Origin: Gammaproteobacteria bacterium
GTDB lineage: Bacteria; Pseudomonadota; Gammaproteobacteria; SZUA-152
DNA: 64,000 bases
Assembly: GCA_013152545.1 (NCBI GenBank)
Contig: JAADGF010000116.1
Coordinates: forward strand, 124,001-188,000
Direction of reading: 5' to 3'
The notes beneath the pieces are model-generated. The model was not told the DNA's origin, did no database searches, and saw only the letters and a program-made list of their open reading frames with translations. Shown piece by piece: positions 9,534-19,039 of the stretch (its first letter is position 1; every line of letters begins with the position of its first letter). Position numbers and translations under genes: made by a program.

Positions 9534-9820
9534 TCTAAACAATCCGATTCTTAGGGGTATAAAAAAATAAGTTAGCCAGATTGCGCCGGATATCGTTTCG
9601 TCTTCAAGGCACCGAAATGGACACACCCCACAAGGGCACTTCTTTCAGGGCGCATCCGTTGTATATAACCTTTTGCATAACGCCGAAGACGCAAGGATAG
9701 ACAAGCTAAATGTTCACGTTAGTTCTTTACAGACCCTTACTATTGAAAAATATGTGCCTCATGAACAGTGGCACTAACTAAATAGTAAAACAACCATCGA
9801 AACAAATATAGACATCAAAT
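9534..9820. other. Gap between RND adaptor and pump, with repeat trace
   Basis: Adaptor and pump genes are usually nearly contiguous, but here 287 bp separate them. The gap contains a sequence (about 9696-9740) similar to the outer flank of the repeat element at 26715, so an insertion may have widened it. Confidence 0.5.
9696..9740 (+). repeat. Dispersed repeat family A, flank-like fragment
   Basis: The sequence containing GACAAGCTAAATGTTCA and then TTCTTTACAGACCCT parallels 26917-26962, which has GACAAGCAAAATGTTCA and TTCTTTACGGACCCT. The terminal inverted repeat itself is not recognisable here. Confidence 0.5.
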
Positions 9821-12800
9821 ATGGAAACAAAACTGGGTTTATCTGGACGCATCGCTAATACGTTTCTTACCTCTGAGATTACCCCCCTGTTTGCTTTATT
9901 GGGGATACTGCTAGGGGTTTTTGCTGTCATCGTTACACCGAAGGAGGAAGAACCTCAAATCAATGTAACCTTCGCCAACGTCTTAGTGGCATTTCCGGGC
10001 GCCTCCAGTAAAGAGGTAGAACAACTGGTCAGTACACCCGCTGAGCAGGTGCTCTCTGAAATTCAAGGTGTCAAGCATGTTTACTCCATATCATTGCCTG
10101 GACGTTCTGTTCTTACCGTACAGTTCAAAGTGGGTGAAGACCGAACACGTTCCATCGTAAGACTTTATAATGCAATATATTCCAATCAGGACTGGTTACC
10201 GAAAAATCTGGGCGTTGCCCAACCCATCATCAAGCCCATGGGCATTGATGATGTCCCCATCGTAACCCTAACGCTTTGGAGTCCTCAATCGAATTTTCCT
10301 TTGAACAAAGTACAACAAATTACTGCCTATGACCTGCAGAAAATCGCCCACACCCTGGAAGTGGAATTAAAACGTATCAAAGGCACCCGTGATATCTACA
10401 CAATTGGCGGTGTTGATCACATTGTGCATGTTATTCCCAATATAGCAAAACTATCGAGTTACCGCATCACTCTAACAGAATTAAGAAATGCGCTGCAAGC
10501 AGCTAATCAAGCTAATAACACGACAGAAATCGTCAAAGATAACCGGGAAATCAAACTTCAATTAGGTCAGTACTTCAGTAACGCTGAAGACCTGGCTTCG
10601 CTGATCATCGCCGTCCATAATGAGGCCCCTGTCTATTTGCGTGATGTCGCCGATGTTACGCTGGGACCGGATCAACCAGAAGAATACGTTTCATTTGGAA
10701 CCGGCCCAGGCGCAGCAAACACATCGCTTGGCACACACAGCCAACACCCCGCCGTCACTATTGCCATTGCCAAAAAAGCAGGAACCAATGCCGTCAATAT
10801 TGCTGATCAGATTATCCAACGCCTGGACAGCCTTAAAGGTACCTTTATTCCTGATGGGGTTAACGTCACCATAACGCGTAACTACGGCAAAACCGCTAAA
10901 GACAAAGCAGACAAACTCATTAGCAAACTGGCATTTGCCACTGCATCCGTAGTACTGCTGGTACTGTTTACACTGGGTGTGCGAGAGGCTATTATTGTGG
11001 GTGTTGCCGTTATAATCACTTTAACAATCACGCTATTTGCGTCCTGGGCCTGGGGCTTCACCATTAATCGCGTCTCCCTGTTCGCCCTGATTTTTTCCAT
11101 CGGCATCCTCGTTGATGACGCCATTGTTGTGGTGGAAAACATTCACCGACACATGCAGTTAAATGAAAGACCTCTGTTACAGGCCATACCCCTGGCGGTA
11201 AATGAAGTCGGTGGCCCGACAATACTGGCAACCTTTACAGTCATTGCAGCACTACTGCCCATGGCATTTGTAACCGGCTTAATGGGGCCTTACATGAGCC
11301 CCATCCCCATCAATGCGAGCTTAGGCATGCTAATCTCACTGGCGGTTGCGTTTATAGTGACCCCCTGGATGGCTTATAAGTTTTTCAGGCACACCACAAT
11401 TCACTCCTCGCCATCACCCCAAAATGAAACAATATTATACCGGGCCTTTAACCGCTCGATGACACCTTTATTGAACGCGGAGCGTGGCAAATTAAAACGC
11501 TGGTTATTACTGGGAGGTATTTTATTATTAATGTTTATTTCGGTATTATTACCAGTATTTAAAGCCGTTGTATTAAAAATGCTGCCGTTTGATAATAAAT
11601 CAGAAATACAAGTCGTGGTGGACATGCCGGAAGGCAGTAGCGTGGAGCAAACCACTCGAGTATTGCATGAATTGGCCACTTATATTAAAACAGTACCAGA
11701 AGTCACTGACTATCAGACGTATAGCGGAACCGCATCGCCCATCAACTTCAACGGCCTGGTACGGCAATACTATTTACGCCAAAGTGCAAACGTTGGCGAC
11801 ATTCAGATTAACTTAGTTGAAAAATCACAACGTACACGAAAAAGCCACGAAATTGCGTTAGCAATTCGAGGACCACTACAGGAAATCGGAAAACGGTTTG
11901 ACGCCAATGTCAAAATAGTTGAAATACCGCCGGGTCCGCCCGTTCAATCGCCTATCGTTGCTGAAATATATGGACTGGACTACGCGGGTCAGCGCCGTGT
12001 GGCCAAAGAGTTGCGCGCCGTGTTTGATAATACAGCGGATATAGCTGATGTCGATGACAGTGTCGAAGCAGATGCCGAAAAACTGATTATAAACATTGAT
12101 ACTAACAAAGCGACACTGCGCGGTGTCTCCCGCAGCATGATTATCGACACCTTGGCAATGGCCTTGTCGGGAAACGACATCAGCTATTTGCATGGCGACT
12201 CGGTAAAATACCCGACCCCCATTCGCATTGAGGTATCCAACGCTGATAAAGCAGACATTGAAAATTTGCTCAAGTTACGTGTGCGCAGCCAGCGCGGTCA
12301 TTTAGTGCCCCTTGCCGATGTTGTCACCGTCAGTACCAGTGAAAGAGAATACGCGATCTACCATAAAAATTTGCTGCCATTCACCTTTGTCACCGGGGAC
12401 CTTGTGGGTGATCTGGATAGCCCGGTTTACGGTATGTTTGATATCTACAACAAACTCAAGGATATTAACGTCGATCACCACTATCAGTTGGAGCAATTAC
12501 TTACATCCCAACCCGATGCGCCCTATCGCTACAGCATAAAATGGGATGGCGAATGGCAAATTACCTATGAAACATTTCGAGACATGGGTATCGCTTATGC
12601 TGTCGGTATTATTTTGATTTATTTATTAGTGGTTGCACAATTTCGTTCTTATATCACACCGTTAATCATTATGGTTCCCATTCCGCTGACAATTATTGGC
12701 GTGATGCCAGGACACGCCCTTTGGGGGTCGCAGTTCACGGCAACCTCAATGATCGGCATGATTGCATTGGCGGGTATTATCGTACGGAATTCGATTCTCC

Positions 12801-13063
12801 TGGTGGACTTCATTCATGCACAGCTAAAACAAGGTGTCGCCTTGCAGGAAGCCGTCATTCGTGCTGGCGCCGTACGGGCAAAACCCATCATCTTGACAGG
12901 CCTGGCCGCCATGTTGGGGGCATTATTTATACTGGATGACCCTATCTTCAACGGTCTCGCCATTTCCTTGATATTTGGTGTATTCATCTCAACTTTATTA
13001 ACCCTGTTTGTTATTCCCGTACTCTACTACAGTATTAATTACAAAAAACATGCGGCAGCATAG
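9821..13063 (+). CDS. RND-family efflux pump permease
   Basis: This 1080-residue inner-membrane proton antiporter has the usual RND length. The layout is standard: one N-terminal membrane helix, a large periplasmic loop, a cluster of helices, and then the same pattern repeated. The TM4 motif FSIGILVDDAIVVVEN carries two adjacent Asp (432 and 433), equivalent to the AcrB proton-relay pair. In the TM10 motif GIIVRNSILLVDF an Arg stands where AcrB has the relay Lys. The divergence from AcrB, MexB and CusA prevents naming a substrate. It pairs with the adaptor upstream. Confidence 0.92.
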   Translation: METKLGLSGRIANTFLTSEITPLFALLGILLGVFAVIVTPKEEEPQINVTFANVLVAFPGASSKEVEQLVSTPAEQVLSEIQGVKHVYSISLPGRSVLTVQFKVGEDRTRSIVRLYNAIYSNQDWLPKNLGVAQPIIKPMGIDDVPIVTLTLWSPQSNFPLNKVQQITAYDLQKIAHTLEVELKRIKGTRDIYTIGGVDHIVHVIPNIAKLSSYRITLTELRNALQAANQANNTTEIVKDNREIKLQLGQYFSNAEDLASLIIAVHNEAPVYLRDVADVTLGPDQPEEYVSFGTGPGAANTSLGTHSQHPAVTIAIAKKAGTNAVNIADQIIQRLDSLKGTFIPDGVNVTITRNYGKTAKDKADKLISKLAFATASVVLLVLFTLGVREAIIVGVAVIITLTITLFASWAWGFTINRVSLFALIFSIGILVDDAIVVVENIHRHMQLNERPLLQAIPLAVNEVGGPTILATFTVIAALLPMAFVTGLMGPYMSPIPINASLGMLISLAVAFIVTPWMAYKFFRHTTIHSSPSPQNETILYRAFNRSMTPLLNAERGKLKRWLLLGGILLLMFISVLLPVFKAVVLKMLPFDNKSEIQVVVDMPEGSSVEQTTRVLHELATYIKTVPEVTDYQTYSGTASPINFNGLVRQYYLRQSANVGDIQINLVEKSQRTRKSHEIALAIRGPLQEIGKRFDANVKIVEIPPGPPVQSPIVAEIYGLDYAGQRRVAKELRAVFDNTADIADVDDSVEADAEKLIINIDTNKATLRGVSRSMIIDTLAMALSGNDISYLHGDSVKYPTPIRIEVSNADKADIENLLKLRVRSQRGHLVPLADVVTVSTSEREYAIYHKNLLPFTFVTGDLVGDLDSPVYGMFDIYNKLKDINVDHHYQLEQLLTSQPDAPYRYSIKWDGEWQITYETFRDMGIAYAVGIILIYLLVVAQFRSYITPLIIMVPIPLTIIGVMPGHALWGSQFTATSMIGMIALAGIIVRNSILLVDFIHAQLKQGVALQEAVIRAGAVRAKPIILTGLAAMLGALFILDDPIFNGLAISLIFGVFISTLLTLFVIPVLYYSINYKKHAAA

Positions 13064-13211
13064 CCGTTAAACCTGAGGATTTCATCAATTTACATAAAAT
13101 ATTTTTTGGTAATAATTCACATTAATATGGGTATTATTCCATTTGCAGGTTAAATACAATAATCGGTACACTCTAACGCTTAGGAACGTACACGTAATAA
13201 AATATTACTGA

Positions 13212-13217
13212 TATAAT
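13212..13217 (+). promoter_or_regulatory. Possible -10 box of the 13241-16763 cassette
   Basis: A perfect TATAAT lies 23 bp upstream of the first cassette start. No convincing -35 hexamer sits at the standard spacing, so this is only suggestive. Confidence 0.35.
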
Positions 13218-13240
13218 GTGTTGACGAGTGCAAGGACGCC

Positions 13241-14893
13241 ATGTTTATACGCATCACCAGTAAAACGGCTCAATTCGATCTCATTCCCCGAGGCTTTACA
13301 ACCACGGAAGGCAACCGTGTTATCTTGCCTGACGTGGCCAACGCCAAGCAGTTTCTTGAACAATTCCGGGACAACCCCCTCGCCATGGCCCGACTCAACG
13401 ATCTTCATGATCACCTCATTGGCCCAATCAGCGCCACTCGTCTGCGCGATGATGACGGGCGCATCCAGCAACTAGCAGAAGCCATAACCGGCTTGTCCGG
13501 TGGCCAGGTCGCAGTGATTCGTCGCGAGGAGGAAACGCAATCCCGCTGGCACGGTGCCGGAACATTCCCGACAACATCAACACCAGAACCGGTATCACGC
13601 CCCATCACGGATTATGAACGCCGACGCTGGGCCGAGGCGCTTGAAACCAAACCAGTACCCGAACAACAATACAAAATCGTCATCGAAGTGGCCGGTAAAC
13701 ACCTCGAACCACTTGATGGTCACCTGGATCTCAGGCGCCTCCCCAACGGGGATGATTACGGTCATGACACCTACTTTAAATGTGATACAGGCAGTGATGC
13801 GCACCGGGTTGTGTTGCGTTTTGATAACGTGCCCAATAAACCCCGCCAATTGTATTATGTCATCGGCACCTACAACCTGCCCTTATGTATGAATATCATC
13901 CCCGTGGAACGTGAAGCCGAGGTCCAGCAATGGAGCAATGTGTTGATCCCACTGGCCCCTGTTTACAACACCAAATCGAACCACCTGACACCAAACAATG
14001 ACAGTCCTGAGCCAAGCAATAACAGTCCTGAGCCAGATAATAACAGCTCGGCGTCGGACCCTAATACCATACCTCCCACCAGCGCGTTCACGGCATTGCC
14101 TCCCGGCTGGCTATATGTTTACCTCAATGGTTACCTCTGGCGGGAAGTACAGGTCGATAGCTATGCCGGAGTGCTGCGGGATGTCAAGCTGCCCTCCCAT
14201 CCATGTCAGCATCAACGCCCTGCCGAGGGCCAGCCGTTCCACCTATTATTAGTGCCCCATAAACTCAATGGCATCACTCAAACTGTGCAACTGGCTTATT
14301 CCCGGAGGCAATGGACCTGGACACAACTGTGTCAGGCTGGAGGTATCGACCCCAATGATCGGGGTTTTCTACCGCATATCAAACAACGCAGCGCCAGAAC
14401 CCCCGTCGATCCCGCGTTTCAGCAGGCCCACTTAAATACCCTTGACTTCACCCGTTATGATCGAGGCTTTGAGGTAACAACCGAGGCAACAACTGACGCA
14501 ACCACCGAAAACCCAGCACCAAGTGGTTATACCATTAGTTCAATATCAACCGCTCCCAAGGTCATGTTCGACGATCCACCCATGCTGCCCAGGGACTTGT
14601 TAGCAAAATACCGGCATCTTAACATCCCGGTAGTCACCCTCAATGACATACCAAACACAAATATCGATGTTGAACTATGCTTTCAACTGGTTACGGAAAC
14701 GGGGCAAGTTATTAAAAATATACCGTATAAAACAGCGTTTACAGGCACCACTGTAAGCGATTTACACCTCAACGATGGCAATACAGATGCGATGGGGAAA
14801 ACCACCGTTGTATCCACAACAATAAATGAGGCCATTGATTTTTACGTGGTGTGGTCAAAAGTGAATATCAACAAAAATTTCTTTAAACGGTGA
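13241..14893 (+). CDS. Unknown 550-residue protein, candidate type VI secreted effector or spike adaptor
   Basis: I do not recognise this as a named family. The ATG follows AAGGA at a good distance. Three parts can be seen. Residues 1-115 are globular. A middle part has PPGWLYVYLNGYLWREV near residues 286-302, which recalls the xPGYLYVY segment of VasX-type and related T6SS-associated proteins. The last 70 residues contain FQLVTETGQVIKNIPYK and then GNTDAMGKT, a pattern like the transthyretin-like domain at the end of many spike or PAAR-linked effectors. A low-complexity linker (repeated NNSPEP) separates the first parts. There is no signal peptide. It overlaps the next gene by 4 bp. Secretion by a type VI apparatus is inference, since no such genes are in the window. 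Confidence 0.5.
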   Translation: MFIRITSKTAQFDLIPRGFTTTEGNRVILPDVANAKQFLEQFRDNPLAMARLNDLHDHLIGPISATRLRDDDGRIQQLAEAITGLSGGQVAVIRREEETQSRWHGAGTFPTTSTPEPVSRPITDYERRRWAEALETKPVPEQQYKIVIEVAGKHLEPLDGHLDLRRLPNGDDYGHDTYFKCDTGSDAHRVVLRFDNVPNKPRQLYYVIGTYNLPLCMNIIPVEREAEVQQWSNVLIPLAPVYNTKSNHLTPNNDSPEPSNNSPEPDNNSSASDPNTIPPTSAFTALPPGWLYVYLNGYLWREVQVDSYAGVLRDVKLPSHPCQHQRPAEGQPFHLLLVPHKLNGITQTVQLAYSRRQWTWTQLCQAGGIDPNDRGFLPHIKQRSARTPVDPAFQQAHLNTLDFTRYDRGFEVTTEATTDATTENPAPSGYTISSISTAPKVMFDDPPMLPRDLLAKYRHLNIPVVTLNDIPNTNIDVELCFQLVTETGQVIKNIPYKTAFTGTTVSDLHLNDGNTDAMGKTTVVSTTINEAIDFYVVWSKVNINKNFFKR

Positions 14894-15894
14894 GCCCTAT
14901 GCCAATCAATCAGCCAGTAACAGCAAAAAATGACGAGCCTGATAAAGTAAAATCCATTCGATGCAATTGTGACTTCTTGTGGTCGCTTGCTCATCAGTTT
15001 TCTTATTTGCGTTTATCCGATAAAGTGGATGAAAATGAATATAAATTAGTGAATTTATATTCCGCGCGCGCCAAAAGAATCGCGGCCACCTATGCACGTT
15101 TTTATTTAGAAACCGAAGAAGGCGGCGACCCGTCAAAGCTGGGCCGCTACTATTGGATGGCATTAGGTGCATTTGCCAGTAAAACGGTCGCATGTTTGTT
15201 GGATTCGTTACAATTACAAGCTTCCTACGTCTTCATTAAACCCATTGCCAATGGCCTTGGGCAAGGCAATTTGTGGTTGTTTACCGATATCAGCGCATCC
15301 CACTGGCTTTATAATAATTATTGTGAACATTTTCACGAAGGTATGAAATGCGCACAGAAACGGCATGTTAATAACTTGGAGCCGGCCGTAAAGAAAATCA
15401 CCCAGAATTTGCCCTGGGCCGATAAATCCCTTGGCAAAATTCATTACTTTCAACCTTCCAATGATATTATTAAAGGCTTTCAGCTTGTTGCTCAAATAGA
15501 AGCAACGAATAACGAAAAAAGGAAACGATCACTTCAGTTAAAACATTTACTTGCAGTGGCAGACCATGAGCAAGGGGCTGTGTTACAACCACTGATTTAT
15601 GATGACCCCGAATTTAGCAAGTGGACCGCCCTAGAACGTAATAAATATTTGCGCTGGATGTCACCAAAATATGAACTTATTTTTACCCATCAGTGTTCAG
15701 AGCGTGATCTTGAGTTAAAATCCGTGGCGCCGGATGATATGATTGTGGAAGACCTTGAAAACAGAATGGACTGGATTCAAGATGCTTCTGAAACGTTTCA
15801 TGGCCTAATGAGAGACAAAAAAAACCATATGATGAACGAGCTTCAAACAATGGCCGGTTGGGTTAATGCGCCGGATGCAGCGTTGGTTTATTAG
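14890..15894 (+). CDS. Unknown helical cytosolic protein, second gene of the cassette (DUF2515-like?)
   Basis: This protein has 334 residues from a GTG at 14890 that overlaps the upstream stop (GTGA), or 331 from the ATG at 14899. It has no signal peptide or membrane segment and appears mostly alpha-helical. The segment GRYYWMALGAFASKTVACLL around residue 90 is reminiscent of the DUF2515 family found in bacterial toxin loci, but I hold that loosely. The translational overlap with the upstream gene and the 2-bp gap to the lipoprotein show that the three genes form one unit. It may be the toxic effector, with the first gene as its carrier and the third as immunity protein, or a chaperone. Confidence 0.5.
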   Translation: MSPMPINQPVTAKNDEPDKVKSIRCNCDFLWSLAHQFSYLRLSDKVDENEYKLVNLYSARAKRIAATYARFYLETEEGGDPSKLGRYYWMALGAFASKTVACLLDSLQLQASYVFIKPIANGLGQGNLWLFTDISASHWLYNNYCEHFHEGMKCAQKRHVNNLEPAVKKITQNLPWADKSLGKIHYFQPSNDIIKGFQLVAQIEATNNEKRKRSLQLKHLLAVADHEQGAVLQPLIYDDPEFSKWTALERNKYLRWMSPKYELIFTHQCSERDLELKSVAPDDMIVEDLENRMDWIQDASETFHGLMRDKKNHMMNELQTMAGWVNAPDAALVY

Positions 15895-15896
15895 CG

Positions 15897-16763
15897 ATGC
15901 GACTTATTGTTTTGATGGTTTGTGTCTTAATAAGCGCCTGTAACAAAATCGAAAATGGAGAAACTAGCATGCTATCCTCCCCCCTGATCTTTAAAGTGGA
16001 TGACACCTCAGAGAGCTATGTTGCCCGTAATCACTTGGATAAAAAGCGTGATGTGGATAGACAGCCTGCGGGGCTTAACTTTTATAGAACAAGATGGAAT
16101 GTTAAAAAATCAAGTGTTGTGCACATAGATCATGGTCCATATAGTTTTACTATTGAACATGCACTGAGTGCTGTTGGTACCGAAGATGTCGAAGCACCAA
16201 ATCGAGGTATTTATATTTTTCGGATAAATGCGCTAATAAGCCAAACCAGACCCATACCCCATGAAGAAGCACGAATCAAGTTTATGGGGATACTTCAGAA
16301 TCTGCTAGATCGCGGCTGGCGAACTTATATTGATTATAATGAGCCTCGGCTTGAAAAAGAACAAGCATTTAGGTACGTAAAAGAAGAAGATGAATTTTAT
16401 AACATTCCAGCTGACTATACTCCTACGCTAGAGGAATGGATGAGTTTAAAATATGCTGACTGGCAATTGCATGCTGGCGATTGGTTTTTAACCATTACAT
16501 TTAATCGCGACGCTAAGCGAATGATTCCCGATGAATCCGGCGCCTATTTATTAAGCTTTAAATTGTATGGCAAAGAAGAACATGCAAAAAGTCAGTTTTC
16601 TTCCGAGGAAATGGATAACTGGCGAGAATTATGGGTTGATACCATTAAACGCCTCAAAATACAGCGCTATACAAAAGAGCGTGAATTGCTTAAAAAAGGC
16701 TATACCATTGACACGGATTATGTTGATCCTATTGTTCATCCTGCCGATCCTGTTGAACCATAA
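15897..16763 (+). CDS. Lipoprotein, third gene of the cassette; candidate immunity protein
   Basis: This 288-residue protein has a short lipoprotein signal (MRLIVLMVCVLISAC, lipobox LISAC with Cys15), so it should sit in the periplasm attached to a membrane. The rest is soluble and not recognised; it contains several WxL-type segments (ADWQLHAGDWFLTITF) and a charged C-terminus. It starts 2 bp after the previous stop. Cytosolic effector-like genes followed directly by a lipoprotein are a known layout for T6SS effector/immunity pairs whose toxins act in the periplasm. The immunity role is inference from position and signal only. Confidence 0.55.
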   Translation: MRLIVLMVCVLISACNKIENGETSMLSSPLIFKVDDTSESYVARNHLDKKRDVDRQPAGLNFYRTRWNVKKSSVVHIDHGPYSFTIEHALSAVGTEDVEAPNRGIYIFRINALISQTRPIPHEEARIKFMGILQNLLDRGWRTYIDYNEPRLEKEQAFRYVKEEDEFYNIPADYTPTLEEWMSLKYADWQLHAGDWFLTITFNRDAKRMIPDESGAYLLSFKLYGKEEHAKSQFSSEEMDNWRELWVDTIKRLKIQRYTKERELLKKGYTIDTDYVDPIVHPADPVEP

Positions 16764-16798
16764 CCAGCAATAACACGACTTATCTAGGGCGATAATAA

Positions 16799-16823
16799 CA
16801 TGATAGTTAGGGTGACTATCATG
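16799..16823. terminator. Hairpin between convergent genes
   Basis: CATGATAGT and ACTATCATG form a perfect 9-bp stem around a 7-nt loop, between the ends of the plus-strand cassette and the minus-strand minE. It has no T-run, so rho-independent termination is doubtful. Confidence 0.35.
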
Positions 16824-17021
16824 CACCTCTCGCTTAAATTCACTTATCCTTTTTTCAATATGAATCGACCCGTGTTTCAATACCCAGGCAATGTTTCAGG
16901 TTAACTAAAACCAACACCTTTATCAAATATTCGGGTTAATACTTGTATCTTAAATAAAATCAGGTCAAACAAGGAACGTTACGTTTGGACTGGAAAATAG
17001 AGATGCACCGCGTCGCCTATC

Positions 17022-17306
17022 TTAACGCAGAACTTGCACTTTTCCCGATGGTTTGTGGGTATCAGGTAACAATATGTTTAATTCTAATATTTCTGTATCG
17101 CCATTTTTATCCAATGTGACTTGAATACGGTCCAGATCCACGGCGACGTATTTTCCGACCACATCCAATATATCTTTTTTCATCGCCACTAGAAAATCAG
17201 GGCCATCACGATCAAAATGCTCTCTTGCTAAAATTATCTGCAAACGTTCTTTTGCAACACTCGCGGTTTTTTTCTTCCTTCCTAAAAGGTAATCTAACAG
17301 AGTCAT
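17022..17306 (-). CDS. minE: Cell division topological specificity factor MinE
   Basis: This 94-residue protein has the normal MinE length and layout. A short N-terminal amphipathic membrane-binding segment (MTLLDYLLGR) is followed by the MinD-activating helix (ASVAKERLQIILAREH) and the C-terminal dimerisation domain. It drives MinD off the membrane at mid-cell so that MinCD oscillates between the poles. It is the last gene of minCDE, starting 4 bp after the minD stop, so translation is probably coupled. Confidence 0.96.
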   Translation of the reverse strand: MTLLDYLLGRKKKTASVAKERLQIILAREHFDRDGPDFLVAMKKDILDVVGKYVAVDLDRIQVTLDKNGDTEILELNILLPDTHKPSGKVQVLR

Positions 17307-17310
17307 GGCA

Positions 17311-18120
17311 TTAAGTTCCGAATAAACGTTTCAGAAAACCTTTTCTTTCCGCTTCTAAAAATCGCATAGGACGCTCCTCCCCTAAAAACCGCGCAACGAA
17401 ATCCTGATAAGCCTGGCCACTGTCGCTACCCTCATCCAAAATCACTGGTAAACCGGCATTCGATGCTTGTAATACGGATTGGGATTCAGGTATCACGCCA
17501 ATTAAAGAGATCCCCAATAATTCCTGTATATCCTCTATGCTTAGCATTTGCCCCTGATCCACTCGCGACGGGTCATAACGCGTGACGAGCAGGTGTTCTT
17601 TAACCGGTTCCAAGCCATCCAAGGCACGTTTGGACTTGGCTGCCAATATACCGAGTATTCTGTCAGAATCCCTTACTGAAGACACTTCAGGGTTGGTCAC
17701 AACAATGGCTTCATCAGCATAATGCAACGCCATAATAGCACCGGTTTCTATCCCCGCAGGAGAATCACAAACGATGTAATCATGTGTTTGCTTAAGTTGC
17801 TCAAGAATACCTTCGACTCCTTCTTGGGTTAATGCATCTTTGTCCCTGGTTTGAGAGGCTGGCAATATATTCAGTGTATCAACGCGTTTATCTTTTATGA
17901 GCGCTTGGACCAAAGTGGCTTCGCCTTGGATAACATTGACAAAATCATAGACAACACGCCGTTCACATCCCATAATTAAATCTAAGTTTCGCAAACCCAC
18001 ATCAAAATCGATAACAACCGTTTTATGACCACGCTTTGCCAATCCTGCTGCAAAGCTAGCGCTGGTTGTGGTTTTGCCGACACCACCTTTGCCAGAAGTG
18101 ACGACAATTATCTTAGCCAT
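17311..18120 (-). CDS. minD: Septum site-determining ATPase MinD
   Basis: This 269-residue ParA/MinD-type ATPase binds the inner membrane as an ATP dimer and recruits MinC. The start at 18120 gives the canonical MAKIIVVTSGKGGVGKTT with the deviant Walker A motif, and GGGGGG lies 5 nt upstream. The longer in-frame extension to 18309 overlaps minC and can be dismissed. The Walker A' region (DFDVGLRNLD) and the C-terminal amphipathic membrane-targeting helix (FLEAERKGFLKRLFG) are present. It lies 79 bp downstream of minC. Confidence 0.97.
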   Translation of the reverse strand: MAKIIVVTSGKGGVGKTTTSASFAAGLAKRGHKTVVIDFDVGLRNLDLIMGCERRVVYDFVNVIQGEATLVQALIKDKRVDTLNILPASQTRDKDALTQEGVEGILEQLKQTHDYIVCDSPAGIETGAIMALHYADEAIVVTNPEVSSVRDSDRILGILAAKSKRALDGLEPVKEHLLVTRYDPSRVDQGQMLSIEDIQELLGISLIGVIPESQSVLQASNAGLPVILDEGSDSGQAYQDFVARFLGEERPMRFLEAERKGFLKRLFGT

Positions 18121-18199
18121 AGCAGCCCCCCGCTGTGAAATTTCGCATTCATTATTGTAGTAAATAACCCTTGATACATGTATTGCCCACCTCTTCAGT

Positions 18200-19039
18200 T
18201 TATTGTATTGGCACGATATCCAATTGCTCACCACGCAAATAAATTTGCACCGGTTTTTTGAAGACACCGGAAGGCACTGTGTCTTCAAATACTCGATAAC
18301 TGCCAGCAATAGCCACTAACTCTGCTTCAAAACTGTGACAAAAAATTCGATTATTTTCACCACCAGTAACACCCGCCAAGGCCCGTCCGCGCAGCGGGGC
18401 ATAAATGTGTATGTTGCCATCCGCCATAATTTCGGCACCAGCATTAACCGCCGCTAATACAATAAGATCACATCCACGAGCATAGATGCGCTGACCAGAG
18501 CGTATCGGCTGGCTGATGATTTTTGTAGGTACACTACCAGTGTCCTGGGGTGCTGTTACCGGTGAACCGCTTTGCGCTGAAACATTCGGTTGTTCCTGCG
18601 GGGACTCATCCATTGCCAACGCTGTGTCATCAGCGCTTTTAGTCGGCGAAATATCGCTCTTGACCGACTTGGATAATTGCCCTGTCAAAATAGCCAAACC
18701 CGCACTTTCAGCGGCTAAATGCTGTTCAAGGCTACCTTTCTGTACCGCAACGGGCACCAGTTGCTGACCCCGTAATAGCGTATTGAGCTGCTCAAAATCC
18801 AAGCCTGGTTGCAACTGCTTAGTGCTTTCCAGGTCTATGACGATGGGAGCATTGCGAAAAAAACTAAGTGATTTCGAAAGATGCTGCTTTAAAGCAAGTT
18901 CGATTTGCGCCAACTGAGTGCTTTTGATTTTTAAGACAGGGAGCGTGAAGACTGAGCCCTTGATTTCAATGGCAGAATCGTTGTCAATATTCTCAAATAA
19001 ATCTTTTGTAGTGGACTTGTCAGTCCTAACCGTATCCAT
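18200..19039 (-). CDS. minC: Septum site-determining protein MinC
   Basis: This 279-residue inhibitor of FtsZ assembly is recruited to the membrane by MinD. An N-terminal FtsZ-binding domain (residues about 20-115) is followed by a variable linker rich in Ser, Pro and Gln, and then the C-terminal beta-helix dimerisation domain. That domain has the family signature IRSGQRIYARGCDL and the GNIHIYAPLRGRALAG motif. It is slightly longer than E. coli MinC (231) because of the linker. First gene of the operon. Confidence 0.95.
   Translation of the reverse strand: MDTVRTDKSTTKDLFENIDNDSAIEIKGSVFTLPVLKIKSTQLAQIELALKQHLSKSLSFFRNAPIVIDLESTKQLQPGLDFEQLNTLLRGQQLVPVAVQKGSLEQHLAAESAGLAILTGQLSKSVKSDISPTKSADDTALAMDESPQEQPNVSAQSGSPVTAPQDTGSVPTKIISQPIRSGQRIYARGCDLIVLAAVNAGAEIMADGNIHIYAPLRGRALAGVTGGENNRIFCHSFEAELVAIAGSYRVFEDTVPSGVFKKPVQIYLRGEQLDIVPIQ

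Noticed and set aside
18121..18309. N-terminal extension of minD
   Set aside because: It overlaps minC, lacks homology to MinD, and the internal ATG at 18120 has a strong ribosome site and the canonical MinD start.
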